DNA from: Chaetoderma sp. LZ-2023a
Lineage: Eukaryota > Mollusca > Caudofoveata > Chaetodermatida > Chaetodermatidae
DNA length: 64,000 nucleotides
Direction of reading: 5' to 3'
Assembly (NCBI GenBank): GCA_034401795.1
Contig: JAVVLW010002669.1
Span: 58,501 to 122,500 of the forward strand
The stretch's first letter is position 1; each line of letters begins with the position of its first letter. Shown here piece by piece: positions 42,136-52,825 of this stretch. Under the pieces are notes generated by a model. It was given only the letters and a program-made list of their open reading frames with translations. It had not been told where the DNA came from and searched no databases. Both the position numbers and the translations under genes were made by a program.

Positions 42136-42427
42136 AATGGACCACCTTGTGTCTTAAAGCACCTTGTGTCTGAATGGACCACAAACATCCGGCGCCCACA
42201 GATGGCTAGTCTTTATGGACAGGATACTCTGTAACAAACAAACTTAAGATTGTGTATAATTTATCATTGTCCTATATATTTATTCTTAACTCTATGCTTA
42301 AAACCTATTTTTATATCGTGTGTCTAACATATATGCATTTTACATATTTCATTATTTTTCTATCTCTATATAGTGTATTGTACAATTATTATTTATATGT
42401 TCTCCTGCTTGTACTTGTTAGCCTGCA

Positions 42428-42487
42428 TCGCCATATTGGTGTAGTTGTTAGCCTGCATCGCCATATTGGCGCTCAGATCACTGGCAT
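42428..42487. repeat. Two tandem 30-bp units
   Basis: TTGTTAGCCTGCATCGCCAT followed by ATTGGTGTAG occurs at about 42416 and again 30 bp later with ATTGGCGCTC. Confidence 0.8.
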
Positions 42488-42499
42488 TAGCTTGAGTAT

Positions 42500-43200
42500 T
42501 GTACAGTAACACCTCTATCATCAGCACCATCGTAAAGCAGTCACTAAAGAAAGATGACGAGACAATGTGACTCGTTGATTATACTAAATAGTCTGGAGCA
42601 AACTATAGCTTAAATATCTAGCTATAAAGACTCGCCATGCTTGGCCCCAATAGCAGGTGTCCGATACATGCAGGTTTAACTGTACTGTAAGTATAATCAA
42701 TGTGTTGTGGTTATCTGTGATCTGTATTTGAAATTGAGTATGGGCTGTTTTATATCTCTGATTAATAGTTAGTGCAATACTGGTAGAATAAAACAATCAA
42801 ACTTCCATTGACCCCGGCTTTTTGTATTCAGAGAAAGAGAACCCTTTTGTATTCAGAGGGAGGGATGGGGATGGAGGGAGAGAGGCGGAGTGGAGAGTGA
42901 GGGGGTGGTTGGGATGGGAGAGAGGGAGGGGGAGAGATATCAGTGAAAGAAGAAATGAAGTTATTTAAATTAAAATTTCCCATTTATTAATATTTGTTAG
43001 CCGAATATTGGACATTTAATATCCTGTGTAGATCGATAATACATATTGATAATACAAATTCAATGTGCAAGCATGTATGGGTGACCTTGGATGATTTTGG
43101 TATGGATTGCTTTCTAGTATTCAAGAATTGCTTTTCATATCTGTGATAGGGATGCGGTACAGCGCAGACATTTTTACTGTATACATCATCAGAGAATCAA
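42500..43200. other. Non-genic stretch with a G/A-rich patch
   Basis: GGGAGGGATGGGGATGGAGG-type purine-rich sequence at 42855-42945. No gene is recognised. Confidence 0.45.
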
Positions 43201-43765
43201 ACTGTTGCAATCTATAGATTTAACAGAATCATTATCCGATAAGCTGTTACAATCTATGGACATAACAGAATCCTGATCCGGTAAGCTGTTGCAATCTATG
43301 GACATAACAGAATCCTGATTCAGTAAGCTGTTGCAATCTATGAACACAACATAATCCTGATCCAGTAAGCTGTTGCAATCTGGACATAACAGAATCCTGA
43401 TCCAGTAAGCTGTTGCAATCTATGAAAATAACAGAATCCTGATCCAGTAAACTTTTGCAATCTATGGATATAACAGAATCCTGATCCAGTAAGCTGTTGC
43501 AATCTATGGACATAACAGAATCCTGATCCAGTAAGCTTTTGCAATCTATGGATATAACAGAATCCTGATCCAGTAAGTTGTTGCAATCTATGGACATAAC
43601 AGAATCCTGATCCAGTAAGCTGTTGCAATCTATGGACAACAGAATCCTGATCCAGTAAGCTGTTGCAATCTGGACATAACAGAATCCTGATCCAGTAAGA
43701 TGTTGCAATCTATGTTCATAACAGAATCCTGGGACAATGAGCTGTTGCAATCTATGGACATAACA
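43200..43765. repeat. About 42-bp minisatellite
   Basis: The unit is close to GCAATCTATGGACATAACAG followed by AATCCTGATCCAGTAAGCTGTT; about 13 units. It is followed by a run of about 17 C at 43771-43787. The long minus-strand frames here are repeat artefacts. Confidence 0.9.
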
Positions 43766-43789
43766 GTTGCCCCCCCCCCCCCCCCCTCC

Positions 43790-44215
43790 TGAAGCGCTTA
43801 TGGAATATTGATCCTACAACGATTGTCCGAGAGTTATATTCTCGCGCACGCCTGTTGGATTTTTTTAACAGCTGTTCCCTCCCTACGTGTACACGTCACC
43901 TATGCAGTGATTATAAGCATATAATGGTCTACATTGAGCATTAGATACTTCTCATTATACAGCCATCTGTTGCTATGCAAATAGTAGATTAGGTTAGTTT
44001 GCTTTTCAATATATATATATATGTATTCATCTTTCATATCGATTTATTTATCGCATGGGCATAGAAAAGGTTGGGGCATGTTGGTTTGGGATTTTTTGGC
44101 GGGTGTGTGTGTCTTGTTTTTGTAAAAATTACAGAAAACATTTAAAAGTGAATAATTTAAGAGCCAACTGAGGATTGATACTTACCTCAGGAAATACCCA
44201 TCTAGAAGAATGTGG
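43790..44215. other. Non-genic stretch
   Basis: A short (TA)n at 44011-44022; no gene. Confidence 0.45.
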
Positions 44216-44218
44216 TGG

Positions 44219-44390
44219 GTGTTGTGGGTGGGTGGGTGGGTGGGTGGGTGAATGGGTAAAATTAACTCAAATTGGGGGATTTCTGGGGTCCACCAGAATA
44301 TTTTTGTAATTTAGATGCTCTGAGATGGCATCTGCATTTTTGGAAGGTGGGTGGGGGGGGGGGGGGTGGGGGCGGGCAGTGCTGATGGTA
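44219..44390 (+). other. G-quadruplex-prone tracts
   Basis: GGGTGGGTGGGTGGGTGGGT-type repeats at about 44222-44252 give at least six consecutive GGG runs with one-base loops. A second tract with a run of 10-12 G lies at about 44347-44372. Confidence 0.75.
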
Positions 44391-44399
44391 TATATAGAA

Positions 44400-46015
44400 T
44401 TTCAGGTTTAGGCAGCAAGAGTGGGTGGGTGGAAACATCAGTCATATTGTTACGTGCCAGATCCACAAGTAGATGTTGGTGGGGTGCAACTAACACCAAC
44501 CTTCCATCCCCTCTTCATACGTCTATGCTATACTTGACCTTTACAGTTGCCATGCATGACGAAGTTTAGATAGGTACATGGACGGACCCAAGCGCGTACA
44601 CAATCACATACGCGCTCTGTACACTTTATTAGCACTGACGTAAGGAATAAAATGTTGAATTACTGGGCTACAAGGCATTTTTTTTTTTTTTCCACACATT
44701 TCCTAAATATTCACCAATTTCGCCTAAGTTATAAGAAATATTCCACTGAATACACTAAATACTGTGTTCAGACAAACCTGTATTAAACAGCTACATTATG
44801 AAATACCAAGAAACCAACACTAGATACAGGTTGTTCTTAATACTTGTCAATTATCACGGGATATGGCTTTATGGGACACAGTGTCTGCTTACGGCATGTG
44901 GCTATAAGACCAAGTGTTTTCGTTAACCAGCATCTTTCACCCAGGTGTAGGTGGTCTGGTGAGCAGACTGAAATGGTTAAACGGTTTGATGATGTAGGCT
45001 GTCAGCTAGATTGTATATTGCCATGTTACAATCCTTATGTTGTTCGTCTCTGCCATAGTCATAGCCACTGGTATGGGGTTGAGGTAGGGGGAGTGGTGTC
45101 ATGGTCGATGCCTATGCTGATATATTGATATAAGTGGGTACAGATAGGTAGATAGATATTTATTGCTTTTTGTGCCACTTACGGCTAATCAGCAGACAGT
45201 TAATAACTACAATTGATACACAGTCATTAATTTACAGTAATTGGCATATACATATATGGTGACTATACACACTAAATTCACGGGTACATTGTAGGTATGG
45301 TGCTAATAACGCTGGTAGATGGGCCCCTCAGGGATTAGCCTTCATAACATATACACTACCGGAGGCATACACCTAACTGTAGTCAGTTCTCTGACCCTCG
45401 ATACCTCCTGAGGACCCGGCCACGACGAGCGTCTTGTAAGAAGTCCCATAGGGCACGGAGAGTCAGTGAACCCGGACTGTAGGTGAATAGCCCAGTATGT
45501 GTACATATACCAGAATCCAACCAAGAGGTACCAATCCACCAGCGCCAGCAGCCAGACTTAGGGATTAGTCTAGTCTGATATATATTGCCGAGCCAGTTAT
45601 GTTTACGCTAAGATAGTGTATTTGTTATATGGGGCCTAAAGTTGGTGTTAATGTTGGATGCAGTCTCGAAAGTGTGGGTGTCGTGACTTATGTCACAAGA
45701 GACCATAGCTCATTATGCATACATGCATTAATTCTACCATTGCGACCGGAGTTCATGCCACTTTGGCATTACAGATTTAACTTTGTCACCACAAAAAAAC
45801 CCCGAGCAAGTATCTAAGTTGCTGTTGAAGTTAATTTAGTGTAAAGCCACTGTGAGATGGGACTGATCCATAGTTGTGTGACAATAAAGCAATGGTGTTA
45901 TCACTAAATTATAAATATCTTATTAACTTAGGCCAAGATGACATGCGTGGGACGCTTCCCAGAGAATGTTTAAATCGTCACGTGGGCCTTATACTGATAA
46001 CACTCGAGCAACAAT
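44400..46015. other. Non-genic stretch
   Basis: Short frames at 44844-45128 (+), 45342-45539 (-) and 45629-45817 (+) show no recognised domain and no splice or promoter context. Confidence 0.4.
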
Positions 46016-46017
46016 AG

Positions 46018-46388
46018 AGGGATCTATTTCTAGCCATGTCACCCCCATTTCAACCTAAGTTCCGCACATCTTTTTCCACGTGTTGGAATCAATTTATATG
46101 CTTTGATTTCTGAATTCCCATAATCCCTATTTCAAGGTAACTATACAGGTGAGGTATTGAACATTTGGAATCTAATTTGACTTGGCGTTGTTTCTGCCTA
46201 TGGCAGCAACAGCGCCATGTAAAATTAATTTCAAAATATTCAACAGACTATTTATTAAATAGTGAAGACATAATTCGTACACTTTTCAATCTTCATGGCT
46301 GAGCTAGATACGTCACTATGCATAGCGACAGCCTACACATTACGTAATTGAATATGGTGACATACTTGAGTGGCAGATCGGATCCCTC

Positions 46389-46390
<2 letters not shown>
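46018..46390 (+). mobile_element. CRE-palindrome MITE, copy l (diverged)
   Basis: TTTCTAGCCATGTCACCCCC start, AACTATACAGGTGAGGTATT, an intact foldback core (CTATGGCAGCAACAGCGCCA arm), ACAATTCGTACACTTTT-like part and a decayed CRE part. It ends at the following (TA)n tract. Confidence 0.65.

Positions 46391-46393
<3 letters not shown>

Positions 46394-46480
<87 letters not shown>
46394..46480. repeat. (TA)n dinucleotide tract
   Basis: About 43 TA units between MITE copy l and the foldback element, probably the target of the latter. Confidence 0.95.
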
Positions 46481-46483
<3 letters not shown>

Positions 46484-46662
46484 CCTTGATATCAGAAGAT
46501 AGGAAACAAATTTGAATATAATTTGTCACATTAACCGTTTTTTATGAAGTGAGTATGTCAGAACTTATATATATATAGGTTCTGACATACTCACTTCATA
46601 AAAAACGGTTAATGTGACAAATTATATTCAAATTTGTTTCCTATATTCTGATATCAAGGACA
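46481..46662. mobile_element. Foldback element with 84-bp arms
   Basis: Arm 46481-46564 (TGTCCTTGATATCAG...TCAGAAC) and arm 46579-46662 are inverse complements at 83 of 84 positions, with a 14-bp TATATA-type loop. It lies beside TA dinucleotides. Non-coding. It would extrude as a long cruciform or, as RNA, fold into a miRNA-precursor-like hairpin. Confidence 0.9.
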
Positions 46663-46829
46663 ATCATATACATCCACAACCCTAACTGGGGACAGGTAAA
46701 AAATGTGGAAAATTATGAAGCTTAGTTGCCACAGAGAAAATGCCTACCATTCACTGAACCTTATGCACCAATGGATACATAATTTATATTCTGCACGCTA
46801 CATTAAGTATCGTGAACAGTAATTCCATG

Positions 46830-46975
46830 ATTGACGTTGAGAGTATGTAATAGGGAAAAAGGTTGGTTGGTTTGGCATAATTGACGTTGAGAGTATGTAA
46901 TAGGGAAAAAGGTTGGTTGGTTTGGCATGATTGACGTTGAGAGTATGTAACAGGGAAAAAGGTTGGTTGTTTTTG
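46830..46975. repeat. Three tandem 50-bp units
   Basis: ATTGACGTTGAGAGTATGTA begins at 46830, 46880 and 46930; each unit continues ATAGGGAAAAAGGTTGGTTG. The third is truncated after GTTGGTTG. Confidence 0.95.
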
Positions 46976-47500
46976 TGTTTTTATTGGGGACGACCAGAAA
47001 TACACTCATAGGACCCAGATATCATAGGTTTACATATCTTAAAAACTGAAATAAAAATTTAATATGCTGCTGGGATGATTATCATTGTTGCTAGTCCCTA
47101 ATGTAGTTGCTAGGCACGCGCGCATGTTGTAATGGTTCTGTGTAGGGTTGGGGTGGCGATGGTGTGGAATGTGAGCTTTATTGGGCGAAGACATAACTTG
47201 GGTTTCGGTCGCTGAGGGAGGGCGAAGTCTGTGAAACTAAATCTTGAAGGAAAATTAGGAGAAATTGAAACAAAGAAATTAAAGTGTGATGAAAATAATA
47301 AGCAAGGCCACCAAATCAAGAAGAAATAAATTAAGTTAATACCATTTGAACAAAAAGATCCAGAAATGGGAAAATTGAACTGAAAACCTAGAGTATGTAA
47401 ACGAAATATCCTGAGATTAGAAATTAGAATCATAACTTGTCGCTGCTGAAACAATAAGATGGGTGCAGTGTTTCTGCTTGTGGATTCAAGGGCATGATTG
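46976..47500. other. Non-genic stretch
   Basis: The 142-codon minus frame at 47110-47538 is phenylalanine/leucine-rich, overlaps MITE sequence at one end and has no domain. Not considered a gene. Confidence 0.4.
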
Positions 47501-47502
47501 CA

Positions 47503-47765
47503 AATGTTTATCCATCCATCATATGACGTCATAATCAACTGCGTGACGTGTATGATGACGTCATAACCATTAGGTCGTGAATGACTCGATTTAGTCCGTC
47601 TGAAACGCTTAATAGTCCGTCAGATTGTATGAATTTTATGTCTACTATTTAATAAACATTTTCTGGAAATTGATAGTCAGGGATCGATCGATTCCAACAC
47701 GAGCGAGGTGAGGGTTGAGCTTAGCTAGAGATGGGCGGGGCATGGCTAAAACTGGGAAGGCCGAT
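47503..47765 (-). mobile_element. CRE-palindrome MITE, copy m (core deleted)
   Basis: CCATCCATCATATGACGTCA, GATGACGTCATAACC, CTTAATAGTCCGTCAGATTG, then TTTTCTGGAAATTGATAGTC, GATCGATCGATTCC and GGGCGGGGCATGGC to ACTGGGAAGGCC. Confidence 0.75.
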
Positions 47766-48000
47766 TAACCGGCACATTAAACAAATAAAGTGTACATGTC
47801 AGAGGTGCTCACTTGACAATAGGGATATATCGTCGTTTATTGAGCCGCTACCTGCAAGTAAAAGCCCAGCTAGAACAACATGCGATGTACTAACAATAAA
47901 TGTTCATGGAATTTTGATCATTCTCAAAATTCCATTATTTATATTCAGTCTTATAATACCACCGTTTCGGCGATCGTCAAAGAGCTCATCTTCACAATAA

Positions 48001-48190
48001 TCTCGGAGCTGGCTCACGTCACGTATGCACTTTTTATGTTCCTTCAGTTTGACTGAATATTGGTTAGTAATCGTCTAAAGATGAAAACGAAAGTTTAGTC
48101 ACATGATCTGGGTCATGCGGAAATATCCGCCATCTTGAATTCAAAATGGCGGCCATTTTCAATGAAAATGTCATTTATAATGTGTGTAAT
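48001..48190 (+). repeat. Left arm of a 2.2-kb inverted-repeat pair
   Basis: GGAGCTGGCTCACGTCACGT, GCACTTTTTATGTTCC, GTCTAAAGATGAAAAC and CCATCTTGAATTCAAAATGG reappear inverted at 50080-50260 in mirrored order. This is likely the left TIR of a DNA element of about 2.26 kb. Confidence 0.65.
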
Positions 48191-48261
48191 GGATTATAAT
48201 CCGTCATGTAAACTTTTTTTAATGACGTGTTGCATCACAATGCTTATGCCCCTACCACAAA

Positions 48262-48525
48262 CAACCTTTCAGAAAACTATACAGGGGAGCTGTTGAAAAT
48301 CTTGAACCTAATTTGACTGGATCGTCAAATTAGTTTCAAAATATTCAACAGCATGTTTATTAAATAGTAAAGACATACAATTCGTACAACAACGCTTAGT
48401 CCGTCTTAAATTACGCTTTCGTGACGTACTTATTTACGTCATTCATAACGTCCTTGACCTCATCCTACAAGCCACGTAGCTGATTATAACGTCATATGAT
48501 GGATGGATAAACGGGAAGGTTCATT
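48262..48525 (+). mobile_element. CRE-palindrome MITE, copy n (5'-truncated)
   Basis: It starts within TTTCAGAAAACTATACAGGG, has a shortened foldback core, ACAATTCGTACAACAACGCT and the distal part ending ATATGATGGATGGATAAACG. It lies inside the 2.2-kb inverted-repeat pair. Confidence 0.7.
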
Positions 48526-49017
48526 TCGAAATCTGTCTTGGCTGAACATTCGTCTTCGTACAAAATTCACAGGAATTTCTCCACGTCCAACAACCTTGCA
48601 AACTCCCATCAGTGTCAGAGAATCTAAGACATCAATGGTGTAAGGCTTATTTGATGGGCATGATCATCTGATTCACCATCATGATTTTGAAACAGAATGA
48701 GAATGGTACCGTGACTTCTATCTACTCATAACAGTGTTTTCTCCTCCTAGTCAAATTTAAACATATCCAAGGCTCCTTGAATGCCACCTGAATGCTAAAT
48801 AGATGGTGGCACCGGGACATGATGAATTCCAGCTCTATCAATAGTGCGCTAGATTAGTGATCTGTCAATTCTCTCAACGTCATCATAACTCCTACATAGT
48901 CTCAAACGATTAAATATGTGGATGAGCTGCTTAAACCAGCAGACGTTATGAATAGTTTGCACGATACTAACATGTATTAACATGTATTGGTGTCTTCTAC
49001 AATGCGCTCTAAATGAA

Positions 49018-49412
49018 CCTTTCCATTTTTAGCTCTGCCCCGCCCATCTCTAGCTAAACTCAACCCACACCTCGTTCGTGTTGGGATCGATTGATCTCCG
49101 AACTCATTGACTATCAATTTCCAGAAAACTATACAGGTAAGCTATTGAATACGTTGGAACTAATTTGACTGGAAGCTGTTGTTGCCTATGGCAGCATCAG
49201 CGTCCAGTCAAATTAGTTTCAAAATATTCAACAGCATGTTTATTAAATAGTAGACATACAATTCGTACAACGCGTCGGACTATTAAGAGCTAAACACGGG
49301 CCATATAGATTCAGTTATGACTTAATGATCATGACGTCATCCTACACGCCGCTTAGCTGATTATGACGTCATATAACGTCATACGCTGGGTGGATACTCT
49401 GGAAAGGTGAAT
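49018..49412 (+). mobile_element. CRE-palindrome MITE, copy o (full length)
   Basis: ACCTTTCCATTTTTAGCTCT at the left and CTCTGGAAAGGTGAATT at the right. Intact order with GATCGATTGATCTCC, foldback core and TGACGTCATCCTACACGCCG, and ATGACGTCATATAACGTCAT. It resembles copy a most closely (shared CGTCGGACTATTAAGAG), suggesting a subfamily. Confidence 0.8.
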
Positions 49413-49419
49413 TACGTGG

Positions 49420-50079
49420 CTGCTGTGCGGGAGCGCCTACCTCTATTTATCGCATTCGATAGAACAAATTACAGTCACTGGGTACCGCTCTACTATTATA
49501 TGAAAATTGCATCAAATTAGAGGAGACCTTCCGCATAATCGATGATGAGTTTGCAAAGGGAGGGTTTGTTGTCAAGCACACAGTGAATCGGAAGTGGTGT
49601 GCCTATGGAGCAGGATCTGGAGAAAGAGTATAACAAGGCATTTAAATGACACGAGGAGTCATTGGTATCTCTCGCGTTAAAGAAGTAGCTGTCACTGTTG
49701 GCCCTATGTCTCATTTTCAGACCGTGATTTTCTAGATCCAACCGAATATGGGTACAGTGTAGACGAAACGAAGATGGCCACATCTCATCCGCGATACTAG
49801 CTGATGGTATAATAGTTTAGGACTTTCCTATGCTTTGCAATTGCAGCAAATGTGTGAAGTCAAACATCACTTCATTCAGGGTCAGAAACAGTATCTGTTG
49901 TGAGTACGGTGCTTGTGAAGGGTGCACAGATGCCATTAAATAACTAACTCTTGGCCAAGCGGGTGATATATTTACATTCTGTTTGACTTTTTCTGCTTCT
50001 GAAGGGTTGTGTATGATAGTGGCAAATGTCATTGTAATGTAACATGTCATTAAAATCAAAACATAACAAACTACGCCAC
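49420..50079. other. Interior of the 2.2-kb element, no gene recognised
   Basis: Minus frames at 49517-49783 and 49817-50152 have no recognisable domain and are not supported. Confidence 0.4.
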
Positions 50080-50260
50080 GGATTGTTATCAGTGAAAATG
50101 TCAGCCATTCTGAATTCAAAATGGCCGATTTTTTCGGCACTAACCAAATCATGTGACCAAACCATTTTTCATCTTTAGACCACTACTAACAATTATCCAA
50201 AGTAAAATTGAGGGGACATAAAAGTGCATACGTGACGTCACTCAGCTTCCCGGCGTATAA
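50080..50260 (-). repeat. Right arm of the 2.2-kb inverted-repeat pair
   Basis: Inverse of 48001-48190: CATTCTGAATTCAAAATGGC, TTTCATCTTTAGACC, GGGACATAAAAGTGCATACG, GACGTCACTCAGCTTCC. Identity is roughly 75% in aligned blocks. Confidence 0.65.
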
Positions 50261-51060
50261 CGAGTATTAATCTCATCCATCTAGTCTATATTGTATTCAG
50301 CGGATATCTCATAAATATTCATAGAGGGAAATGCTGCTGGATGTATCATCAGTAAATACTATTAATGATTAAATTTAATGATGTAGATTCAGATAGATTA
50401 TACTAAAATATGCGAATTAGCTGAAAACAGATCGACGAGGACGAGCCAACAAATACTAGTAATACGCTCAGCTTATAAGTGACGGTGACGGGCTTAACCA
50501 GTTTTCGTTACTCTGTCGACTGTAATAGTTTGCAAATAATTACAGTCGATGGTACGCCGTGAAAACTCGCCACGCAAGCCACGTTCATTTATAAACGTTG
50601 CGTGGTACCAGTATTGTTGCATTTTCCTTATGGGGCTTTCATTATGAAAAAGCAATCCTATCCCAGTATCCTATAATCCGACTGTTCATGAACTCATCTC
50701 AGACTAGTACCGGTACCTTGAAATTACAATTAGAAACAATGTCACCTATTGACGCGATTCCAAAGTCCAAGAGCAGCCAGAAAACTCCAGCTAAGAAAAT
50801 TCTCACTGCTAACTTCTCTAGAGTTTGGTATAGAAAAGCGGTGCACTGAAAAACTTTCTAGAAAGTGTTATTAAATTCATTCATCAAGTCTGTCAGATCT
50901 AATTTATGTCTCGCATTCTTCATACAACTTCAACACATTTTTACAACAAACTTGAGTTATTCCACTCGTCAAAGCCACATAGTCGTGCAGCACAAAAAGT
51001 GCGGTTAGATAAGGTGGGTCGCACACAAAACAGGTGTTCATATTTCCACACGTATGTCTA
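50261..51060. other. Non-genic stretch
   Basis: The frame at 50598-50849 (+) has no known domain. ACAGTCGA occurs inverted at about 50515-50550. Nothing else is supported. Confidence 0.4.
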
Positions 51061-51074
51061 CTTCTTATATCAAA

Positions 51075-51240
51075 GGGTAACCGGACGATTCGTCCCTGGG
51101 ACGGTTCGCCCTGGATGGTTTCGTCCGGGACGATTCGTACCATTTATAAATTGGGTCGATTTGTTCCACTTTCCCGGGACGTTTCGACCCTAGGACGATC
51201 GTCCCTGTTCTAAATTGAGTCGTTTCGTCCCATATCATGT
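51075..51240. repeat. GGGACGATTCGTCCC-type repeat cluster
   Basis: Variants of GGACGATTCGTCCCTGGGAC, GTTTCGTCCGGGACGATTCG and GTTTCGACCCTAGGACGATC recur at about 20-45-bp spacing; the units are themselves near-palindromic. Class unknown. Confidence 0.6.
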
Positions 51241-51739
51241 TGGTGGTTCACAATTCATTAATGTTGTTATTGTTATGGCATAGATTATGAAGGTATAGAA
51301 AGATTAAAGGAGACGAATATCCCTTTTCTTGTTTATTTAATCACCTCCGAGAGAAATAAAGTCATTCCCACCCCCACTCCACCCCATGTTAATGCACACG
51401 TGCCTATGGATAGCCAACATCCTGATTTTGGATTATTTCAATGTTACTTTTATTATTCCGCATAAAATTGTCTTTTCTTATATTAATATTTTACCGATAA
51501 AAACCTTATTAAACCACGTTAAACCATGTTATTATCTTAATTTAAAATTACGCCCCCACACAGTAGGATGAGAAGGTGTTGCTGCAATGCAATCCTACGA
51601 TCCCGCCAACTAAGTGTGTGTGTGTGCATTCAAGCCCGTTACGACCAGATCACGATTTCATATGCTGGATGGTTTTGCCACCACCTGTGTTACAGAGCCG
51701 TAATTCATTTTGGTGCTAAAAGCAGTTAGTCATTAGTAA

Positions 51740-51890
51740 CCCTTTAACACTCATATCAGCCAGACGGCTTCTGCAGTGGTCTTGAGAAATGCCCATTTGC
51801 AGACCAAGCGAAAGATATTTTTGTAAACCGAGCCAGTCACCCCAGTGATAAATTTTCAAAAATGTTCTTTTCTTGCTCTGCAAGGACATT
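51740..51890. repeat. Hairpin MITE, family 3, interrupted by the Polinton
   Basis: It starts AACCCTTTAACACTCATATC as in the reference copy and follows its order up to TCTGCAAGGACATT. There the reference continues TTCTATGAAAAG, but this copy is interrupted by the Polinton end at 51891. Confidence 0.75.
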
Positions 51891-52130
51891 AGTAGTATAT
51901 CCGGAGTCAAAATGATACCACCTCAAAATGATGCCGCTGTAGACCGACAATCGCCGATTATTAATCGATGCGGCGACGTAAGGCTCGGCGTAGATATCGG
52001 GCAAAAGTTATCTACGTCGTGGCCGGTCCTGGTAGAAATGTTTCGAACAAAAAGTTATCTATGTCGCGACCCGTCCCGGTAGAAATGTTATCAAACAAAA
52101 AGTTATCGGCCCTCTCTACGCAAGCCAGAC
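51891..52130. repeat. Polinton left terminal region with internal direct repeats
   Basis: This is the presumed left TIR. Two direct copies of AAAAGTTATCTACGTCG... followed by CGGTCCTGGTAGAAATGTT lie at about 52005-52050 and 52055-52100, and AAAAGTTATCGG begins a third. The right TIR is not in the window, so its length is unknown. Confidence 0.6.
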
Positions 52131-52354
52131 CCTGGGGCAGCCGATCGGAGATCCGTGGCCCCCACAGCTATCTATACCTATGTAGGTGAGGCAGAATGAT
52201 CCCTGATTGTAGAGCTTTCGAACTATCCCATCCTTTTTCACAACAGTGGAGAGGGGAGTAATCCCTATGTCAATGACTGCGGGGAGGCCTATATAGGGGC
52301 AACCATGCTTGCCAGTCACGCCCAGGTCCAGCACAGTACCACACTTCATTCTTC

Positions 52355-52819
52355 TCAAATATGAACTGCAAGTTTTTTTGCCATGGTCAATAGCAGGCCA
52401 TCATTGGCCATCGGCGGGGCACAGCTCAAATAGGGTTTGACCAGATGAAAGCTGAGGTCGTCATTTAGGGTGTTGATGTCTGCCACCTCTGTATCCGAGA
52501 CCTCAATCACCGGCTCGAGGATGTACTTCTTCTTCGGGAAATCATACCGAAACACGATCTTGTGGCCATCTATGTTGCGGCCCAGACGCCCTTTCGACAC
52601 ATCCTTGAGGTCTGTGAGCATCTCCACCCCATCACCACCAATGGGGTGGAGGGAGAATGCCTTTGAGCTTGCTTCGTACTGTAGGGCGAATGACTTGCCA
52701 TCACTCTCTTCTACCTTGGCAGCATCAACTGCGTACACATCTGCGAGGTCAGCAAGACCAGTCGAGTGAGCAAATATGGGTTCCATAGCACGCTCATAGG
52801 AGGGGTTTATACGAGACAT
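52355..52819 (-). CDS. Polinton hypothetical protein A (154 aa)
   Basis: A minus-strand frame starting ATG at 52819, only six bases from the start of the divergent gene at 52826. No recognised domain, membrane segment or signal. It is acidic in its first half, with a KKKYILEP segment in the middle. The frame ends at 52355, but another minus frame with a tryptophan-rich C-terminal-like segment follows directly, so the original protein may have been longer and cut by a shift near 52360. Function unknown; a virion or regulatory role is possible given the location. Confidence 0.6.
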   Translation of the reverse strand: MSRINPSYERAMEPIFAHSTGLADLADVYAVDAAKVEESDGKSFALQYEASSKAFSLHPIGGDGVEMLTDLKDVSKGRLGRNIDGHKIVFRYDFPKKKYILEPVIEVSDTEVADINTLNDDLSFHLVKPYLSCAPPMANDGLLLTMAKKLAVHI

Positions 52820-52825
52820 ATAACC

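Noticed and set aside
43247..43750. 167-codon minus frame
   Set aside because: Translation of the 42-bp minisatellite.
47110..47538. 142-codon minus frame
   Set aside because: No recognised domain, a biased composition, and overlap with a MITE end.
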